A DNA stretch of 64,000 nucleotides from Nitrospirota bacterium (GCA_027623995.1 JAQBUF010000004.1:18551-82550), one strand, 5' to 3'. Shown: positions 39,473 through 48,577, counted from the first letter of the stretch. The notes: a model not told the origin generated them from the sequence alone. A program made the numbers and translations.

Positions 39473-40228
39473 TTACTGAACCGTACCTTTGTTAAAATTG
39501 GCTCGGTCAGCACCGTAATCAGTCGCGATCGTTGAACTCGTACGCGTGTTCACAGTGTTTGGTTGTGGGGCACATTGCCAGCAAGGAGCGGCACCAGTGG
39601 TGGCACCAACACTGGAGGTAATGCCAGTTTTGACATCCCCAGCTTGAATTCCACCCAATGGGACACCGGTGTACCCAGCGGTTGCGGTGGAGATACCACG
39701 ATAATTCGTAGGATCTGGACTTTGCCCGAAACCACCAGCGAAATTGGTATTGTCGGCACCAGCGAGAACTTGGCTTCCTTCAAGAACGTACACTGACCGA
39801 ACAATGGCACGCCCCGTACTAAATTTGTGAGACGCATCTGTTTCTTGTACGGCTTGAATGGAAACATAGTCGCCCTTACCGATGGCTTTTAAATTTTCGA
39901 GGTTGGTCTTGTCATCAAAATACAGGGTCCGTATGTTGAGAGACCCCCGTTGCATCTGCCGCTCATCATGAGAACTTCCACCCATGTCAATGAACAAACG
40001 CCCACTAGACAAATCTACCCCAACAACCTCTCCCATGATGGATTCAGGCTGTGACAGGTACCGTAACATGTCACCTTCGTCCATAACTCTAGCCCGCGTT
40101 CCTGAACCTTGTGAATCACCAACACCCGTTCCAAATCCAGAATGTTGAGGCGCACGCTCTTGCGCCACTGCCACGCTGACTGAGCCTGCAAGAATGATAG
40201 CTGCTGCAAAATACCCTAACTTCCGCAT
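39473..40228 (-). CDS. Exported protein of unknown function
   Basis: The start is the ATG at 40228, with aaggaggag eight bases ahead; the track start 12 codons earlier is unlikely. The 251-residue product has a signal peptide (GYFAAAIILAGSVSVAVAQE). The middle (about 60-145) looks like a small beta-barrel (ESIMGEVVGVDLSSGRLFID, LENLKAIGKGDYVSIQAV), of the kind seen in OB-like periplasmic proteins. The C-terminal third is rich in Gly, Thr, Ser and Asn, with a lone PCWQC motif that could bind metal or form a disulfide. I do not recognise the family. Confidence 0.75.
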   Translation of the reverse strand: MRKLGYFAAAIILAGSVSVAVAQERAPQHSGFGTGVGDSQGSGTRARVMDEGDMLRYLSQPESIMGEVVGVDLSSGRLFIDMGGSSHDERQMQRGSLNIRTLYFDDKTNLENLKAIGKGDYVSIQAVQETDASHKFSTGRAIVRSVYVLEGSQVLAGADNTNFAGGFGQSPDPTNYRGISTATAGYTGVPLGGIQAGDVKTGITSSVGATTGAAPCWQCAPQPNTVNTRTSSTIATDYGADRANFNKGTVQ

Positions 40229-40496
40229 GTGGCTCCTCCTTAGGAAGTGTAAGTTAATAATCAAAGATTAATACCGAATGAAAACCGTTCTACTAAATTT
40301 TTAAATCCTAGGGTTGGTAACTATAGTGATCTCAACAAGCGCTGTCAAGGGGATTTTCCGCCCAAGTTACCTTCCGTAAAAATCGCCTAAATTGTGAATA
40401 CGTAAACAAATCAATATGACGTTATAAACCTATTGACGGCTTGAGTCCAGCCCAAATCGATGCAAAAAACTCAACGCCTGAAATTCATTGAAATAA

Positions 40497-40583
40497 TGGT
40501 GCCCGGACCGAGGGTCGAACTCGGACTCCCTTGCGAGAACCGGATTTTGAGTCCGGCGCGTCTGCCAGTTCCGCCATCCGGGC
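40497..40583 (-). tRNA. tRNA-Leu (anticodon CAA)
   Basis: On the minus strand GCCCGGA starts a seven-base acceptor stem that pairs with TCCGGGC. The anticodon arm is CCGGA-CTCAAAA-TCCGG with anticodon CAA. A long variable arm (TTCTCGCAAGGGAG) marks a class II tRNA, and the T arm holds GTTCGACCC. Discriminator A and an encoded CCA end complete it. It decodes UUG. Confidence 0.96.
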
Positions 40584-40745
40584 ACAAACCTGACGACCGA
40601 CCATTTTCTAGCATGATCCCTAAGTCTCGTCAATGAATGACTTGAAAGGTTTTCAGAATTTATTATGCCGTGATATGATTTGCTCGTTACCAAAAACATC
40701 CCCTCATAATTAATGCCCTCTTATAGAATTAATAAGGAGAAGACC

Positions 40746-41018
40746 ATGGCCGAAATTCAATGTTTAAAATGTGAAAAAACCGCAGAGACAATGACCGAAC
40801 CACTATTTATGGGGAAGTTAGAAGAAGAAATAAAAAATAATGTCTGTGAAGCCTGCTGGACAGAATGGACTAAACCTGGCGGTGTTAAAACCATGGTGAT
40901 TAATGAATATCAACTGAATCTTGGAGATGAAAACGGTCGCGCGGCACTGAAAAAGCAAATGCGCGCGTTTTTCAAACTGCCTGACGCCGAAGTCGAATTC
41001 AAGGATTACCGGACCTAA
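40746..41018 (+). CDS. YggX-like Fe(2+)-trafficking protein with N-terminal zinc knuckle
   Basis: A 90-residue protein starting at the ATG at 40746 (aaggagaag upstream). From residue about 22 on it resembles YggX: EEIKNNVCEACWTEWTKPGG, TMVINEYQLNL, LKKQMRAFF, corresponding to the AWxxWxxxQTMLINEKKLN and EQEMVNFLF features of that family. Unlike YggX it opens with IQCLKCEK, a CxxC, and has CEAC later, together a possible four-cysteine zinc or iron site. The role is probably iron handling or oxidative protection; the family match is by eye. Confidence 0.7.
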   Translation: MAEIQCLKCEKTAETMTEPLFMGKLEEEIKNNVCEACWTEWTKPGGVKTMVINEYQLNLGDENGRAALKKQMRAFFKLPDAEVEFKDYRT

Positions 41019-41036
41019 TTTCCTATAATGATAGGG

Positions 41037-41060
41037 ACTCCCCTAAGGGAGTTTATTTTC
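41037..41060 (+). terminator. Rho-independent terminator after the YggX-like gene
   Basis: actccc and gggagt pair around a ctaa loop and are followed by ttattttc, 19 bases past the stop. Confidence 0.7.
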
Positions 41061-41144
41061 TGGAAAGGGTCTTTAGCCGATTACTCATGAATCCGAAAAA
41101 TAAAGCAGGACTTGGCGGTACGAACGTGTGAAGGATGTAGGCAG

Positions 41145-41705
41145 ATGAGCACCCCTCTTGGAAAAGGAATTTTTCTTGTAGCAACTCCAAATCTACGAGA
41201 CCCTAATTTTAGTCAGACCGTCATTCTTCTGTGTGAACATGGAGAAGAAGGCGCGTTAGGCGTCGTGGTCAATCGCCCAACTAAAATGAATATTACCGAA
41301 GTCTTGCCCCAAGTGCCGATACTTGAAGGCCAAAGCCATATGGTTTTTTCAGGTGGACCTGTTCAGCGGAACCACCTATTGATCTTGTACCGCGCAGCAG
41401 AGGGACCTGAAGACACCCATCATGTCTTTGATGGAGTCTACCTTGGTGGCAACATGACCATCCTGGATGATATTTTAACGGACCCGTTGAGTCCGGCAAA
41501 CTTTCGCGCCTACATGGGGTACTCAGGATGGTCACCGGGACAATTAGAAAATGAAATGAAATCGGGATCATGGCTCACCTTGCCTGCAAAGTCCGCTATC
41601 ATGTTCGATCAAGATCATTCCCGCATGTGGGGCGAAATCTTGCGTTCCCTTGGCTCACAATATGCGATGTACTCAGACATGCCAGTTGATCCACAAATGA
41701 ATTAG
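41145..41705 (+). CDS. YqgE/AlgH (UPF0301) family protein
   Basis: 186 residues from the ATG at 41145 (gaagga upstream; the track's TTG at 41112 is unlikely). It carries the family signature: GKGIFLVATPNLRDPNFSQT, HGEEGALGVVVNRPT, VFSGGPVQRNHLLIL and FRAYMGYSGWSPGQLENEM. The biochemical role of YqgE is not settled; AlgH was linked to alginate regulation in Pseudomonas. It is a free-standing gene. Confidence 0.92.
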   Translation: MSTPLGKGIFLVATPNLRDPNFSQTVILLCEHGEEGALGVVVNRPTKMNITEVLPQVPILEGQSHMVFSGGPVQRNHLLILYRAAEGPEDTHHVFDGVYLGGNMTILDDILTDPLSPANFRAYMGYSGWSPGQLENEMKSGSWLTLPAKSAIMFDQDHSRMWGEILRSLGSQYAMYSDMPVDPQMN

Positions 41706-41786
41706 ACTACCGGTGTTTTTTTAAAGACTCACGATATTTAGGAAGTCCTTGAAAAACCTAAAATTCCGCCGACATTGCTTGAGGGG

Positions 41787-44615
41787 CTATTCCGCCAGGC
41801 ACTGACGCAGATATTGCCCCGTATAAGAGTCGCCAATCTCAGCCACATCCTCAGGACGGCCTTCTGCGACGATTCTACCGCCTCTATCCCCTCCTCCAGG
41901 CCCAAGGTCAATCACCCAATCCGCGGATTTGATCACATCAACCTGATGCTCCACCACAAGAACAGAATTCCCGGCATCAACCAATTGGCCCAACACCTCT
42001 AATAATTTTTTGACGTCAGCCAGATGGAGACCCGTTGTCGGCTCATCTAAAATATATAGCACTCCAGGCCCTTTGGGTGAGGCAGAGGTAGATTGGCTGC
42101 CTCGAGCAGGCTTTGTTTTTCCCGACACCGTAGCCAGTTCAGCAGCCATCTTTAACCGCTGCGCTTCGCCTCCAGAAAGACTGGGAGCCGATTGACCCAA
42201 TCGGAGGTAACCAAGCCCCAAATCAATCAGAAGGCTCAGCACACGTTGCAAGGCGGGAACCGCCCCACCAAAAATGTCCTGCGCCTCCTGAACGGTGAGA
42301 CCAAGAATTTCGTGAATGGAATAGCCACGCCATCGTACCTGCAGCACATCCGCATTAAAACGGCGACCCTCACAGGCTTCACATGTCACGTATAAATCTT
42401 CGAAAAAATACATTTCGAGTTTTTCTAACCCATTGCCCTGACACCGCTGGCACCGCCCCAAGCCTGCATTAAAAGAAAAATGCGACGCCGTCAGACCACG
42501 TTGTTTCGCAGCAAACGTTGCCGCAAACAGTTGCCGGATATGCTGAAAGCCTTTCATGTAGGTAATGGGGTTTGATCGCGGCGTTCGGCCAATGGGGTCT
42601 TGATTGATCATCCGAACCGTTCGCAATTGACTCAGGCCTTCAATCTTATCAAAACGTCCCATGGGCAAAAATTCAAGCCCAAACGCCCTCGCCATCGCAC
42701 GATATAATGTCTGCGCCACCAAGGTACTCTTGCCGGAGCCCGACACCCCGGTCACACACACCAGCATCCCCAAGGGAAATCGAACGGTCAGATTTTGAAG
42801 ATTATTCTCCCGAGCCCCATGTAGCGTGATAGATTGCCCACTCTCTGGCCTGCGTACCTGCGGAATTGGGATTTGTTCGTCGCCTCGCAAGTACCGAGCC
42901 GTCAACGCCTCAGGATGTTTCAAGAATTCTTCGCGAGGAGCTGCACACACGATCGTGCCGCCTTGCTCTCCAGCCAGCGGACCAAGTTCGATCACATGAT
43001 CCGCTTGCTCAATCACCTGACGATCATGCTCAACCACCACCACCGTATTCCCACGATGCGCCAGTTCTCCTAAAATTGTGGCCAACATAGCCGTGTCCCG
43101 GGCATGCAAACCAATCGTTGGTTCATCCAGGACATATAACGTGCCGACAAGATGAGCCCCCAACTGATTCGCGAGCGCAATCCGCTGCGCTTCACCCCCA
43201 GAAAGGGAACGAGTCTCGCGCAAGAGCGTGAGATACTCCAGACCTACCCGCAATAAAAAGTCCAGTTTGTGTTGCAAGCGAGGAAGTAAATCGCTCGTGA
43301 GGTTGGCTTCAAAAGTCGTGAGAGGAAGCGTCTTTAGCCATTCAACCAATTTCCCGACTGAGAGCTGAGAAACTTCATGAATATTCCGTCCATGGACTTT
43401 GACATGAAGCGCCTCAGGCCTCAGTCGGCTGCCACCGCATGCCGGGCAAGACACTGGACTCCGATACCGACTCAAGAACACCCGCACATGCATCTTGTAT
43501 CGCTTCGTCTCCAGGGTTTCAAAAAACTTGTCGATCCCCTTTAGGCCTTTCGCACCTTTCCAAATGAGCGCTCGATGTTCGACACTCAGCTTCTGATACG
43601 GCATCGTCGTATCGATCTCGTGTTGCTTGGCCCCGCGAAGCAATTGATGTTGCCACAACGCTGCCGACGGTTTGGTCCAGGGCTCAATCGCCCCAGCCAT
43701 TAAGGATCGAGATTGATCAGGTACGACTAAGGCCTCGTCATACCGCAGCACATTGCCAAAGCCTTTGCATTCAGGGCAGGCACCTAATGGGTGGTTGGAA
43801 GAAAACGAAACCGGACGTTGCGGCCCAGCCTTGTAGCCGCAGGACTTACAGCATGCCTCGGCGCTGAAAAGAAAGGAACCCTGATTGATGACATCCATGC
43901 GGCATTGGCCTTCGCTTTCTCGATATGCTGCCTCCACCGCTTCCATCAACCGCGAACGATTATCTGAGCGAAGCACCAACCGATCCAACACCACAAAAAA
44001 CTCTTTGGGCCAACGCTTAGGTAAGGGATCCGACCCATCGAGGGAAAGCACTTGCTCCTTCACCAGGACGCGAACGAATCCTCGTTGGAGTAACACGTCG
44101 ACAACAGAGGAACCTTGGGGGACTTTTAATTCAGAAAATGGAAATAACACCATCGCCCGGCCCTGTGGAAATCGTTCCAACATCTCATCGACCAGGACAT
44201 CCGGCAGATCAGCACGAACCTCGACCTGACAATCGGGACATATTGGCCGGCCAATCTTGGCAAACAGGAGTCGGAGATGATCTGAAATTTCAGTGGCGGT
44301 TCCAACAGTTGAACGAGCCGTTCGAACGGAATTCTTTTGTTCAATGGCAATGGCTGGACGAATGTTCTCGATGTGATCAACCTCAGGCCGATCCAATCGC
44401 TCAATAAACATTCGCGTGTAGGTTGAAAGGGACTCAACAAAACGCCACTGCCCCTCAGCAAACAAGGTATCAAAGGCCAGCGACGACTTCCCCGACCCCG
44501 ACACTCCGGTCACTACCGTCACAACATCGTGCGGAATCGAGACAGAAACATTCCGAAGATTATTCTGCCGCGCACCACGGATAATAATGGCGTTTTTAAC
44601 TTGTCTGTCTCTCAT
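41787..44615 (-). CDS. uvrA: UvrA-family excinuclease ATPase
   Basis: 942 residues. Two ABC ATPase halves are visible: Walker [20 protein letters not shown] and [20 protein letters not shown], signatures [12 protein letters not shown] and [12 protein letters not shown], Walker [11 protein letters not shown] and [10 protein letters not shown]. Zinc modules are [15 protein letters not shown] and [16 protein letters not shown]. Its N-terminus reads [20 protein letters not shown] with [11 protein letters not shown], which differs from canonical UvrA (GQRRYVESLSAYARQFL) and resembles a paralogous class. It could therefore be a second UvrA-type protein rather than the housekeeping repair subunit. 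Length is close to normal. Confidence 0.88.
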   Translation of the reverse strand: MRDRQVKNAIIIRGARQNNLRNVSVSIPHDVVTVVTGVSGSGKSSLAFDTLFAEGQWRFVESLSTYTRMFIERLDRPEVDHIENIRPAIAIEQKNSVRTARSTVGTATEISDHLRLLFAKIGRPICPDCQVEVRADLPDVLVDEMLERFPQGRAMVLFPFSELKVPQGSSVVDVLLQRGFVRVLVKEQVLSLDGSDPLPKRWPKEFFVVLDRLVLRSDNRSRLMEAVEAAYRESEGQCRMDVINQGSFLFSAEACCKSCGYKAGPQRPVSFSSNHPLGACPECKGFGNVLRYDEALVVPDQSRSLMAGAIEPWTKPSAALWQHQLLRGAKQHEIDTTMPYQKLSVEHRALIWKGAKGLKGIDKFFETLETKRYKMHVRVFLSRYRSPVSCPACGGSRLRPEALHVKVHGRNIHEVSQLSVGKLVEWLKTLPLTTFEANLTSDLLPRLQHKLDFLLRVGLEYLTLLRETRSLSGGEAQRIALANQLGAHLVGTLYVLDEPTIGLHARDTAMLATILGELAHRGNTVVVVEHDRQVIEQADHVIELGPLAGEQGGTIVCAAPREEFLKHPEALTARYLRGDEQIPIPQVRRPESGQSITLHGARENNLQNLTVRFPLGMLVCVTGVSGSGKSTLVAQTLYRAMARAFGLEFLPMGRFDKIEGLSQLRTVRMINQDPIGRTPRSNPITYMKGFQHIRQLFAATFAAKQRGLTASHFSFNAGLGRCQRCQGNGLEKLEMYFFEDLYVTCEACEGRRFNADVLQVRWRGYSIHEILGLTVQEAQDIFGGAVPALQRVLSLLIDLGLGYLRLGQSAPSLSGGEAQRLKMAAELATVSGKTKPARGSQSTSASPKGPGVLYILDEPTTGLHLADVKKLLEVLGQLVDAGNSVLVVEHQVDVIKSADWVIDLGPGGGDRGGRIVAEGRPEDVAEIGDSYTGQYLRQCLAE

Positions 44616-44676
44616 GGGTCCAAATTACCAAAATCAAAATGACACACTTCTCCGTAAAGTCCGTCATGAAGTTTCT

Positions 44677-44900
44677 GGGTCTGTTGAATATTTCATGGCC
44701 ATTACCCATAAGTGCCTCAGGCTAGATGACCCACATCAGTGGGAGGGAATGTTCAAAAAAGTCCGTCCAGCAAGGCCGCAGCCATTTTGACGCGCGGAGC
44801 GTACTCCCAGTACGTGAGCACGGCAAAATGGCGACGATGTCTGTGCGAGCCGCTTCGGCAAAGCCAGAGAACGCCGCTGGCGGCTTTTTTCAACATTCCC
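44677..44900. repeat. MITE-like intergenic repeat, copy C (224 bp)
   Basis: Begins gggtctgttgaatatttcatgg; the inverted-repeat core runs 44745-44900 with the same gggaatgttcaaaaaag and cttttttcaacattccc ends. Internally it has the dinucleotide-level variant of gcgtactcccagtacgtgag and the tgtgcgagccgcttcggcaa segment shared with copies B and D but missing from A. It lies between uvrA and crcB, both on the minus strand. Confidence 0.85.
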
Positions 44901-45001
44901 TTTCTATAATTTCTTTACCGATTTAGCAGAGGGAATAGCAAAGGAGGGATTAAATAAAACAAAAAAAGAGGAGAATCAAAAGAGCTCTGGCATCCAAAAG
45001 A

Positions 45002-45382
45002 TTACCCTATTCGGCCAAGCATATCGCCCAGCCATACGGCGATGAGGCCAAAGAAGACCTGGGCCATCACGTTACCCATCGCCTGAACCAAGTCCGCATC
45101 TCGAATGAGCGCGAGCGTTTCATAGCCAAAGGTGGAGAAGGTCGTGAACCCACCAAGCATGCCGATCATTAAGAAGAGTCGAAGCTCGGGTCCGATAAGC
45201 TGTCGGGTTTCGGCTAACCCATTCAGCACGCCGATGAGTAGGCACCCTAAGACATTGACCGCCAGGGTGCCCAGAGGGAATTCAGCCAACGGCACCAACC
45301 GGCTCACGAATCCAGACAGCAAGAATCTAAACACCGATCCAATGAATCCGCCAATGCCCACTAAAAAAAGTTGAGATGCCAT
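45002..45382 (-). CDS. crcB: Fluoride channel CrcB/Fluc
   Basis: 126 residues with four membrane helices. Family motifs are GGFIGSVFRFLLSGFV, FPLGTLAVNVLGCLLIGVL and GMLGGFTTFSTFGYETL (the TTFSTF fluoride track). It forms a dual-topology dimeric channel that exports fluoride. Only 26 bases separate it from the upstream kinase gene, with no room for a fluoride riboswitch, so it is probably co-transcribed with that gene. Confidence 0.94.
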   Translation of the reverse strand: MASQLFLVGIGGFIGSVFRFLLSGFVSRLVPLAEFPLGTLAVNVLGCLLIGVLNGLAETRQLIGPELRLFLMIGMLGGFTTFSTFGYETLALIRDADLVQAMGNVMAQVFFGLIAVWLGDMLGRIG

Positions 45383-45408
45383 CGATCAGTTCTGATTAGG
45401 GAAATCGT

Positions 45409-46176
45409 TCAAGAATGTGTGGTTTTCTTTTTCACGGACGGGCTCTCGTCCATTTGCCAAAAGGCAATGCCGCCCAGGAGACCCGCCACATTGGAAATAA
45501 GCGTCACATTTTCTGGCAACTCCAAGGTGACCTTCTTAGCATTGCCACCACCAATATATAATCGATCATAATTAAACAAGGCTTCGAGGGATTGAATGGC
45601 ACATTCTAGCCGCTTATTCCATTTCTTTTTGCCAATTTCCTTAAGCACAACATCCCCAAGTTCCTGCTCATAGGTTTTTTTGCTTCGAAAGGGATGATGG
45701 GCAATTTCCAGATTTGGCACGAGTCGGCCATCCACAAATAGCGCCGATCCAAAACCAGTTCCCAACGTCACGACCAGCTCAACGCCATCCCCTTGTATGG
45801 CTCCAAATCCTTGCACATCAGCATCGTTGGCCGCCCGAACAGGCTTACCCAACCATTGTTCAACTTGATGCACGAGATCAAAACCCTTCCAGGATGGGTC
45901 AAGATTTGGTGCCGTCGCGGTCACCCCTTTGCGAATCACCCCGGGAAATCCTATTGACACCCGATCAAATGCGCCCTGCCCTTTCGCCAACTCGGCAATG
46001 GTTTCTAACACAGCCTGAGGTATGGCAGGCCTAGGAGTGACGATCCGCCCACGCTCCGTAATGGGCCGACCTTTATCATCTAGCACAATAGCCTTAATTC
46101 CGGTTCCACCAATATCAATAGCCAATGTTCGTGCTGATGGGTTTTTTGTTGCCACACTGTTCTTCGGGTTCTTCAT
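45409..46176 (-). CDS. ppgK: ROK-family kinase, probable polyphosphate glucokinase
   Basis: 255 residues. LAIDIGGTGIKAIVLDDKGR is the phosphate-1 motif, AANDADVQGFG includes the catalytic Asp, and VVTLGTGFGSALFVDGRLVP is the phosphate-2 region. The stretch LEIAHHPFRSKKTYEQELG and the RLYIGGGNAKKV ending match polyphosphate-dependent glucokinases better than ordinary ROK repressors. It would phosphorylate glucose from polyphosphate or ATP. aggaggcgac precedes the ATG. Confidence 0.8.
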   Translation of the reverse strand: MKNPKNSVATKNPSARTLAIDIGGTGIKAIVLDDKGRPITERGRIVTPRPAIPQAVLETIAELAKGQGAFDRVSIGFPGVIRKGVTATAPNLDPSWKGFDLVHQVEQWLGKPVRAANDADVQGFGAIQGDGVELVVTLGTGFGSALFVDGRLVPNLEIAHHPFRSKKTYEQELGDVVLKEIGKKKWNKRLECAIQSLEALFNYDRLYIGGGNAKKVTLELPENVTLISNVAGLLGGIAFWQMDESPSVKKKTTHS

Positions 46177-46276
46177 GTCGCCTCCTGTCCATCTTATACG
46201 GGGGGGATTGACTCTCTCGGCTTAAACCAAGTCACCAATCGTCACTCACAGGTATCTTGCACCTTCGATCGGCCAA

Positions 46277-47074
46277 TTACGCGGTGAACCAAAGCCTCAG
46301 GGCAAACACGATCACTACAACCGTCACGGCATGTTGAACCCACTCATGCCCCTTGAGTACCGTCAGCTTGACTCCGAGCAACCCACCTAGGATCGTACCT
46401 CCGGCCAACGCCAACCCCAAAGGCCAATCCACTTTATCGTGCCACACAAAGTGCAGGAGAGACATCCCCGTAAACACCAACACAGTGAACACTTTGACCG
46501 CGTTCCCCCGAACAAGATCAAAACCCAAAACAGAGGTCACGGCCAAAATCAAAAAGCCAACCCCTGCCTGCACGAAACCACCGTAGACGCCAATCAGAAA
46601 AAATCTGGCAGCCGTCAGAACACCTTGGTCCTCAGCCCTCTGAGCACTAGCCGTTGGCCTTCCCCACTGGGGACTCCACAAGGTCCACAGCGTAATCCCA
46701 ACCATCAAAAAAGCCAACACCTTTTGAAACGTCACCTCTTGAACAGAGAGCGCGAGCCAAGTACCTAGTGGGGCACCAAGCACAGCCGGAACCACTGCCC
46801 ATCGCCATGCTTGCCAATCAAGCACGTCATGCCGGTGAAAGCTCCTCACTGCAAACAGATTCTGAAAAAAGATGCCGACTCGATTGGTCCCATTGGCCAC
46901 GGAAGGCGGAAGGCCAAGAAAAATCAAGAGAGGCAATGTCAGAAATGATCCACCGCCTGCCACCACATTTAGCCCGCCAGCGAACAACCCCAGCAAAAAC
47001 ACCACGCCATAGGCGACTAGCGATGGAGAAGATTCACCGTTGAATAGCCAGATCGCTGGAGACTCTAAGTCCAT
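46277..47074 (-). CDS. TauE/SafE family sulfite/organic anion exporter
   Basis: 265 residues with seven to eight helices. GLFAGGLNVVAGGGSFLTLP and LGLPPSVANGTNRVGIFFQN form the first conserved half, and LGAPLGTWLALSV and GYGGFVQAGVGFLIL-like phrases (here GVYGGFVQAGVGFLILAV) the second repeat. Members export sulfite, sulfoacetate or related anions. Substrate is not deducible. It lies 100 bases upstream of the glucokinase gene on the same strand. Confidence 0.88.
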   Translation of the reverse strand: MDLESPAIWLFNGESSPSLVAYGVVFLLGLFAGGLNVVAGGGSFLTLPLLIFLGLPPSVANGTNRVGIFFQNLFAVRSFHRHDVLDWQAWRWAVVPAVLGAPLGTWLALSVQEVTFQKVLAFLMVGITLWTLWSPQWGRPTASAQRAEDQGVLTAARFFLIGVYGGFVQAGVGFLILAVTSVLGFDLVRGNAVKVFTVLVFTGMSLLHFVWHDKVDWPLGLALAGGTILGGLLGVKLTVLKGHEWVQHAVTVVVIVFALRLWFTA

Positions 47075-47156
47075 AAGCCTTCATTTCCGCCACATCCACA
47101 CACCATAATTTGCCATGATTCTCAAAAGCTCCTGGATTGACCTTTGAAATCATGAC

Positions 47157-47192
47157 ACAAAAAAGCCGCCTTCCCGATCGGGAAGACGGCTT
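47157..47192 (-). terminator. Strong rho-independent terminator (minus strand)
   Basis: aagccg/cggctt flank the perfect palindrome cttcccgatcgggaag, and on the minus strand the stem is followed by tttttt. It ends the transcription unit that starts near 47571 and sits 83 bases upstream of the TauE gene. Confidence 0.85.
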
Positions 47193-47317
47193 CCTTTTGG
47201 CGTGAATCACGCCAGTACCATCATTGCCTTCTCTTACGTCGACCCGCCTGTTATTGACAGTCGAACCTTTTTGCTGAAGGGGAAGTTGGGGTCTGCCTCA
47301 CGCCAAAGAGGAGATAC

Positions 47318-47497
47318 TCAAGGTTCCTCTGTGGAGTCGCCTGTTATTTTTTCGCTCATCATCTTGAGCGCATGCCAACGGGCACGCTCACCGACAGGCG
47401 GCAGGAACGCCAACTAGAAGCAAAAAAGCCGCTGTGAGAGAAAGGCGTCCCCGGTCACAAGCGGGGCTAACTGATCAGGTGGAGTATCGTCTTGCAT
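47318..47497 (-). CDS. Small ORF with in-frame amber codon (27 + 31 codons)
   Basis: Not in the ORF track. On the minus strand aaaggaggg is placed eight bases ahead of an ATG at 47497 that reads MQDDTPPDQLAPLVTGD... for 27 codons to a TAG at 47414-47416. The same frame then continues for 31 further sense codons (LAFLPPVGERARWHALKMMS ...) to TGA at 47318-47320. Both halves look protein-like, with a hydrophobic stretch bridging the amber codon (FLSQRLFCF, LAFLPP). It may be a small membrane protein gene broken by one nonsense change, a 27-residue peptide gene, or a case of amber readthrough. A consensus promoter and a terminator bracket it. Family unknown. Confidence 0.5.
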
Positions 47498-47577
47498 GGC
47501 CAGACCCTCCTTTATTTTTGTTATCGAGGGGTTTGATGTTGCCCTCGGGCAAGACCTCGCTATTCGAGGTAAAGAAA

Positions 47578-47606
47578 ATGCTACGCCTGATCGATATCGG
47601 TGTCAA
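47578..47606 (-). promoter_or_regulatory. Sigma-70 type promoter for the small amber ORF
   Basis: On the minus strand ttgaca (47606-47601) is separated by exactly 17 bases from tagcat (47583-47578). The predicted start is near 47571. The leader then has two short hairpins, acctcg/cgaggt and tgccc/gggca, before the aaaggaggg ribosome site. Confidence 0.55.
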
Positions 47607-47633
47607 TCAAAAAAACAACATTCAAGAAACGTC

Positions 47634-47933
47634 CTATCGCATCAAGCGATGTCCTCGCTGGCGTTGGCGCCGTCGTCGTAATGTTTCCACGGTGGAAGGT
47701 GCGGCAAAAGATGGTTGAGCTTTTCGAGTCGCCATCACACCTGCCCAGGCGCAGGCAAACCCAAGAAAGGCCATGCTAACGGCAAGAAATGCTTGAGAGT
47801 TCGCTAGTGGCATTGCCTGAATCTTGGCTAGAAATGTCGAGCTAAATGGGTGGTCTTGGCCCAGGAAAAACGGAAGGGAAAGAAAGATCCCGATTAGGAT
47901 CCCACAAAAAAAACGTTTAAAAAGACTTGTCAT
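47634..47933 (-). CDS. Small membrane protein of unknown function
   Basis: I start at the ATG at 47933 (MTSLFKRFFCG) with gcaagaga upstream, giving 99 residues. Two hydrophobic segments are clear (CGILIGIFLSLPFFLG; FLAVSMAFLGFACAWAGVMA), joined by a short polar loop, and the C-terminus is strongly basic (LRRRRQRQRGHRLMR). The family is not recognised. Confidence 0.5.
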   Translation of the reverse strand: MTSLFKRFFCGILIGIFLSLPFFLGQDHPFSSTFLAKIQAMPLANSQAFLAVSMAFLGFACAWAGVMATRKAQPSFAAPSTVETLRRRRQRQRGHRLMR

Positions 47934-48017
47934 TCTCTTGCTCGTTCCACACATGCACGATTGCATCTGGCATTAGAGCTGCCCTGCCGAAATAGGTCCA
48001 TTGCTTTTGCCGCCAGG

Positions 48018-48257
48018 TTACACTTTTTTATGATTGGTGAGAGCCTGCTTACCCTTTTGAAGCATGGTGTCAACTTGCTGCTTCACACGACCACCCATAT
48101 GGGTCATTTCATCTTGAGCCTTGTGCACATGCACTTGAATTTGCCCACGTGTCACGCGGCCTGAGTGCGGCGTCAATAACATTCCCAAACCGGCACCAAC
48201 AGCCATTCCGCTAGCCACCATCGCCGACATCGTGAGTACTTGTCGAAGCATCGACAT
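48018..48257 (-). CDS. YtxH-like small membrane-anchored protein
   Basis: 79 residues. An N-terminal helix with glycine spacing leads into GAGLGMLLTPHSGRVTRGQI, the LLxPxSG hallmark of YtxH-domain proteins, followed by an amphipathic helix (QDEMTHMGGRVKQQVDTM). Such proteins are stress-linked in other bacteria but have no defined activity. aaggaggt precedes the ATG. Confidence 0.75.
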   Translation of the reverse strand: MSMLRQVLTMSAMVASGMAVGAGLGMLLTPHSGRVTRGQIQVHVHKAQDEMTHMGGRVKQQVDTMLQKGKQALTNHKKV

Positions 48258-48577
48258 CGTAAGACCTCCTTGTTTGAGTACACCCAGTTAAATAGGACTT
48301 CCTTCCGCTCATCTTCCGAGAGAAAGTGGATTCACTTTGTTAGTGTCGCTCTATGACAAGGATTTGGTAAATACGTGCTTTGAAGTACTGATTCAGTAGG
48401 GCTTTAAGGAGTGGGGTATGTGGATCGTCATGCACAGTGTACTCAGAATATTTTTCTCAATATTTCAGGGCCTGATAATTAAGTTCGGATACGACTTCCC
48501 CCTCACCACTCAATCACAACGGTTACACAGGAAAAATTGAATTGGAGTTTTGAAATGCTTTTGCCGATACAAACGGC
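48258..48577. other. Intergenic region with one possible mini-gene
   Basis: About 320 bases. Apart from the 40-residue ORF at 48418-48540 listed separately, I see no feature. Confidence 0.4.
48418..48540 (+). CDS. Possible 40-residue hydrophobic peptide
   Basis: Too short for the ORF track. A strong aaggagtgggg ends directly before ATG at 48418. The peptide MWIVMHSVLRIFFSIFQGLI is hydrophobic for its first half, and the tail is polar. It could be a small membrane peptide; no family or comparative support is available here. Confidence 0.3.
   Translation: MWIVMHSVLRIFFSIFQGLIIKFGYDFPLTTQSQRLHRKN

Noticed and set aside
45383-45408. Fluoride riboswitch upstream of crcB
   Set aside because: Only 26 bases separate crcB from the upstream gene, too short for the aptamer, and its motif is not seen.
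47160-47500. tmRNA, RNase P RNA, 6S RNA or SRP RNA
   Set aside because: None of the conserved sequence blocks I know for these RNAs is present, despite many hairpins.
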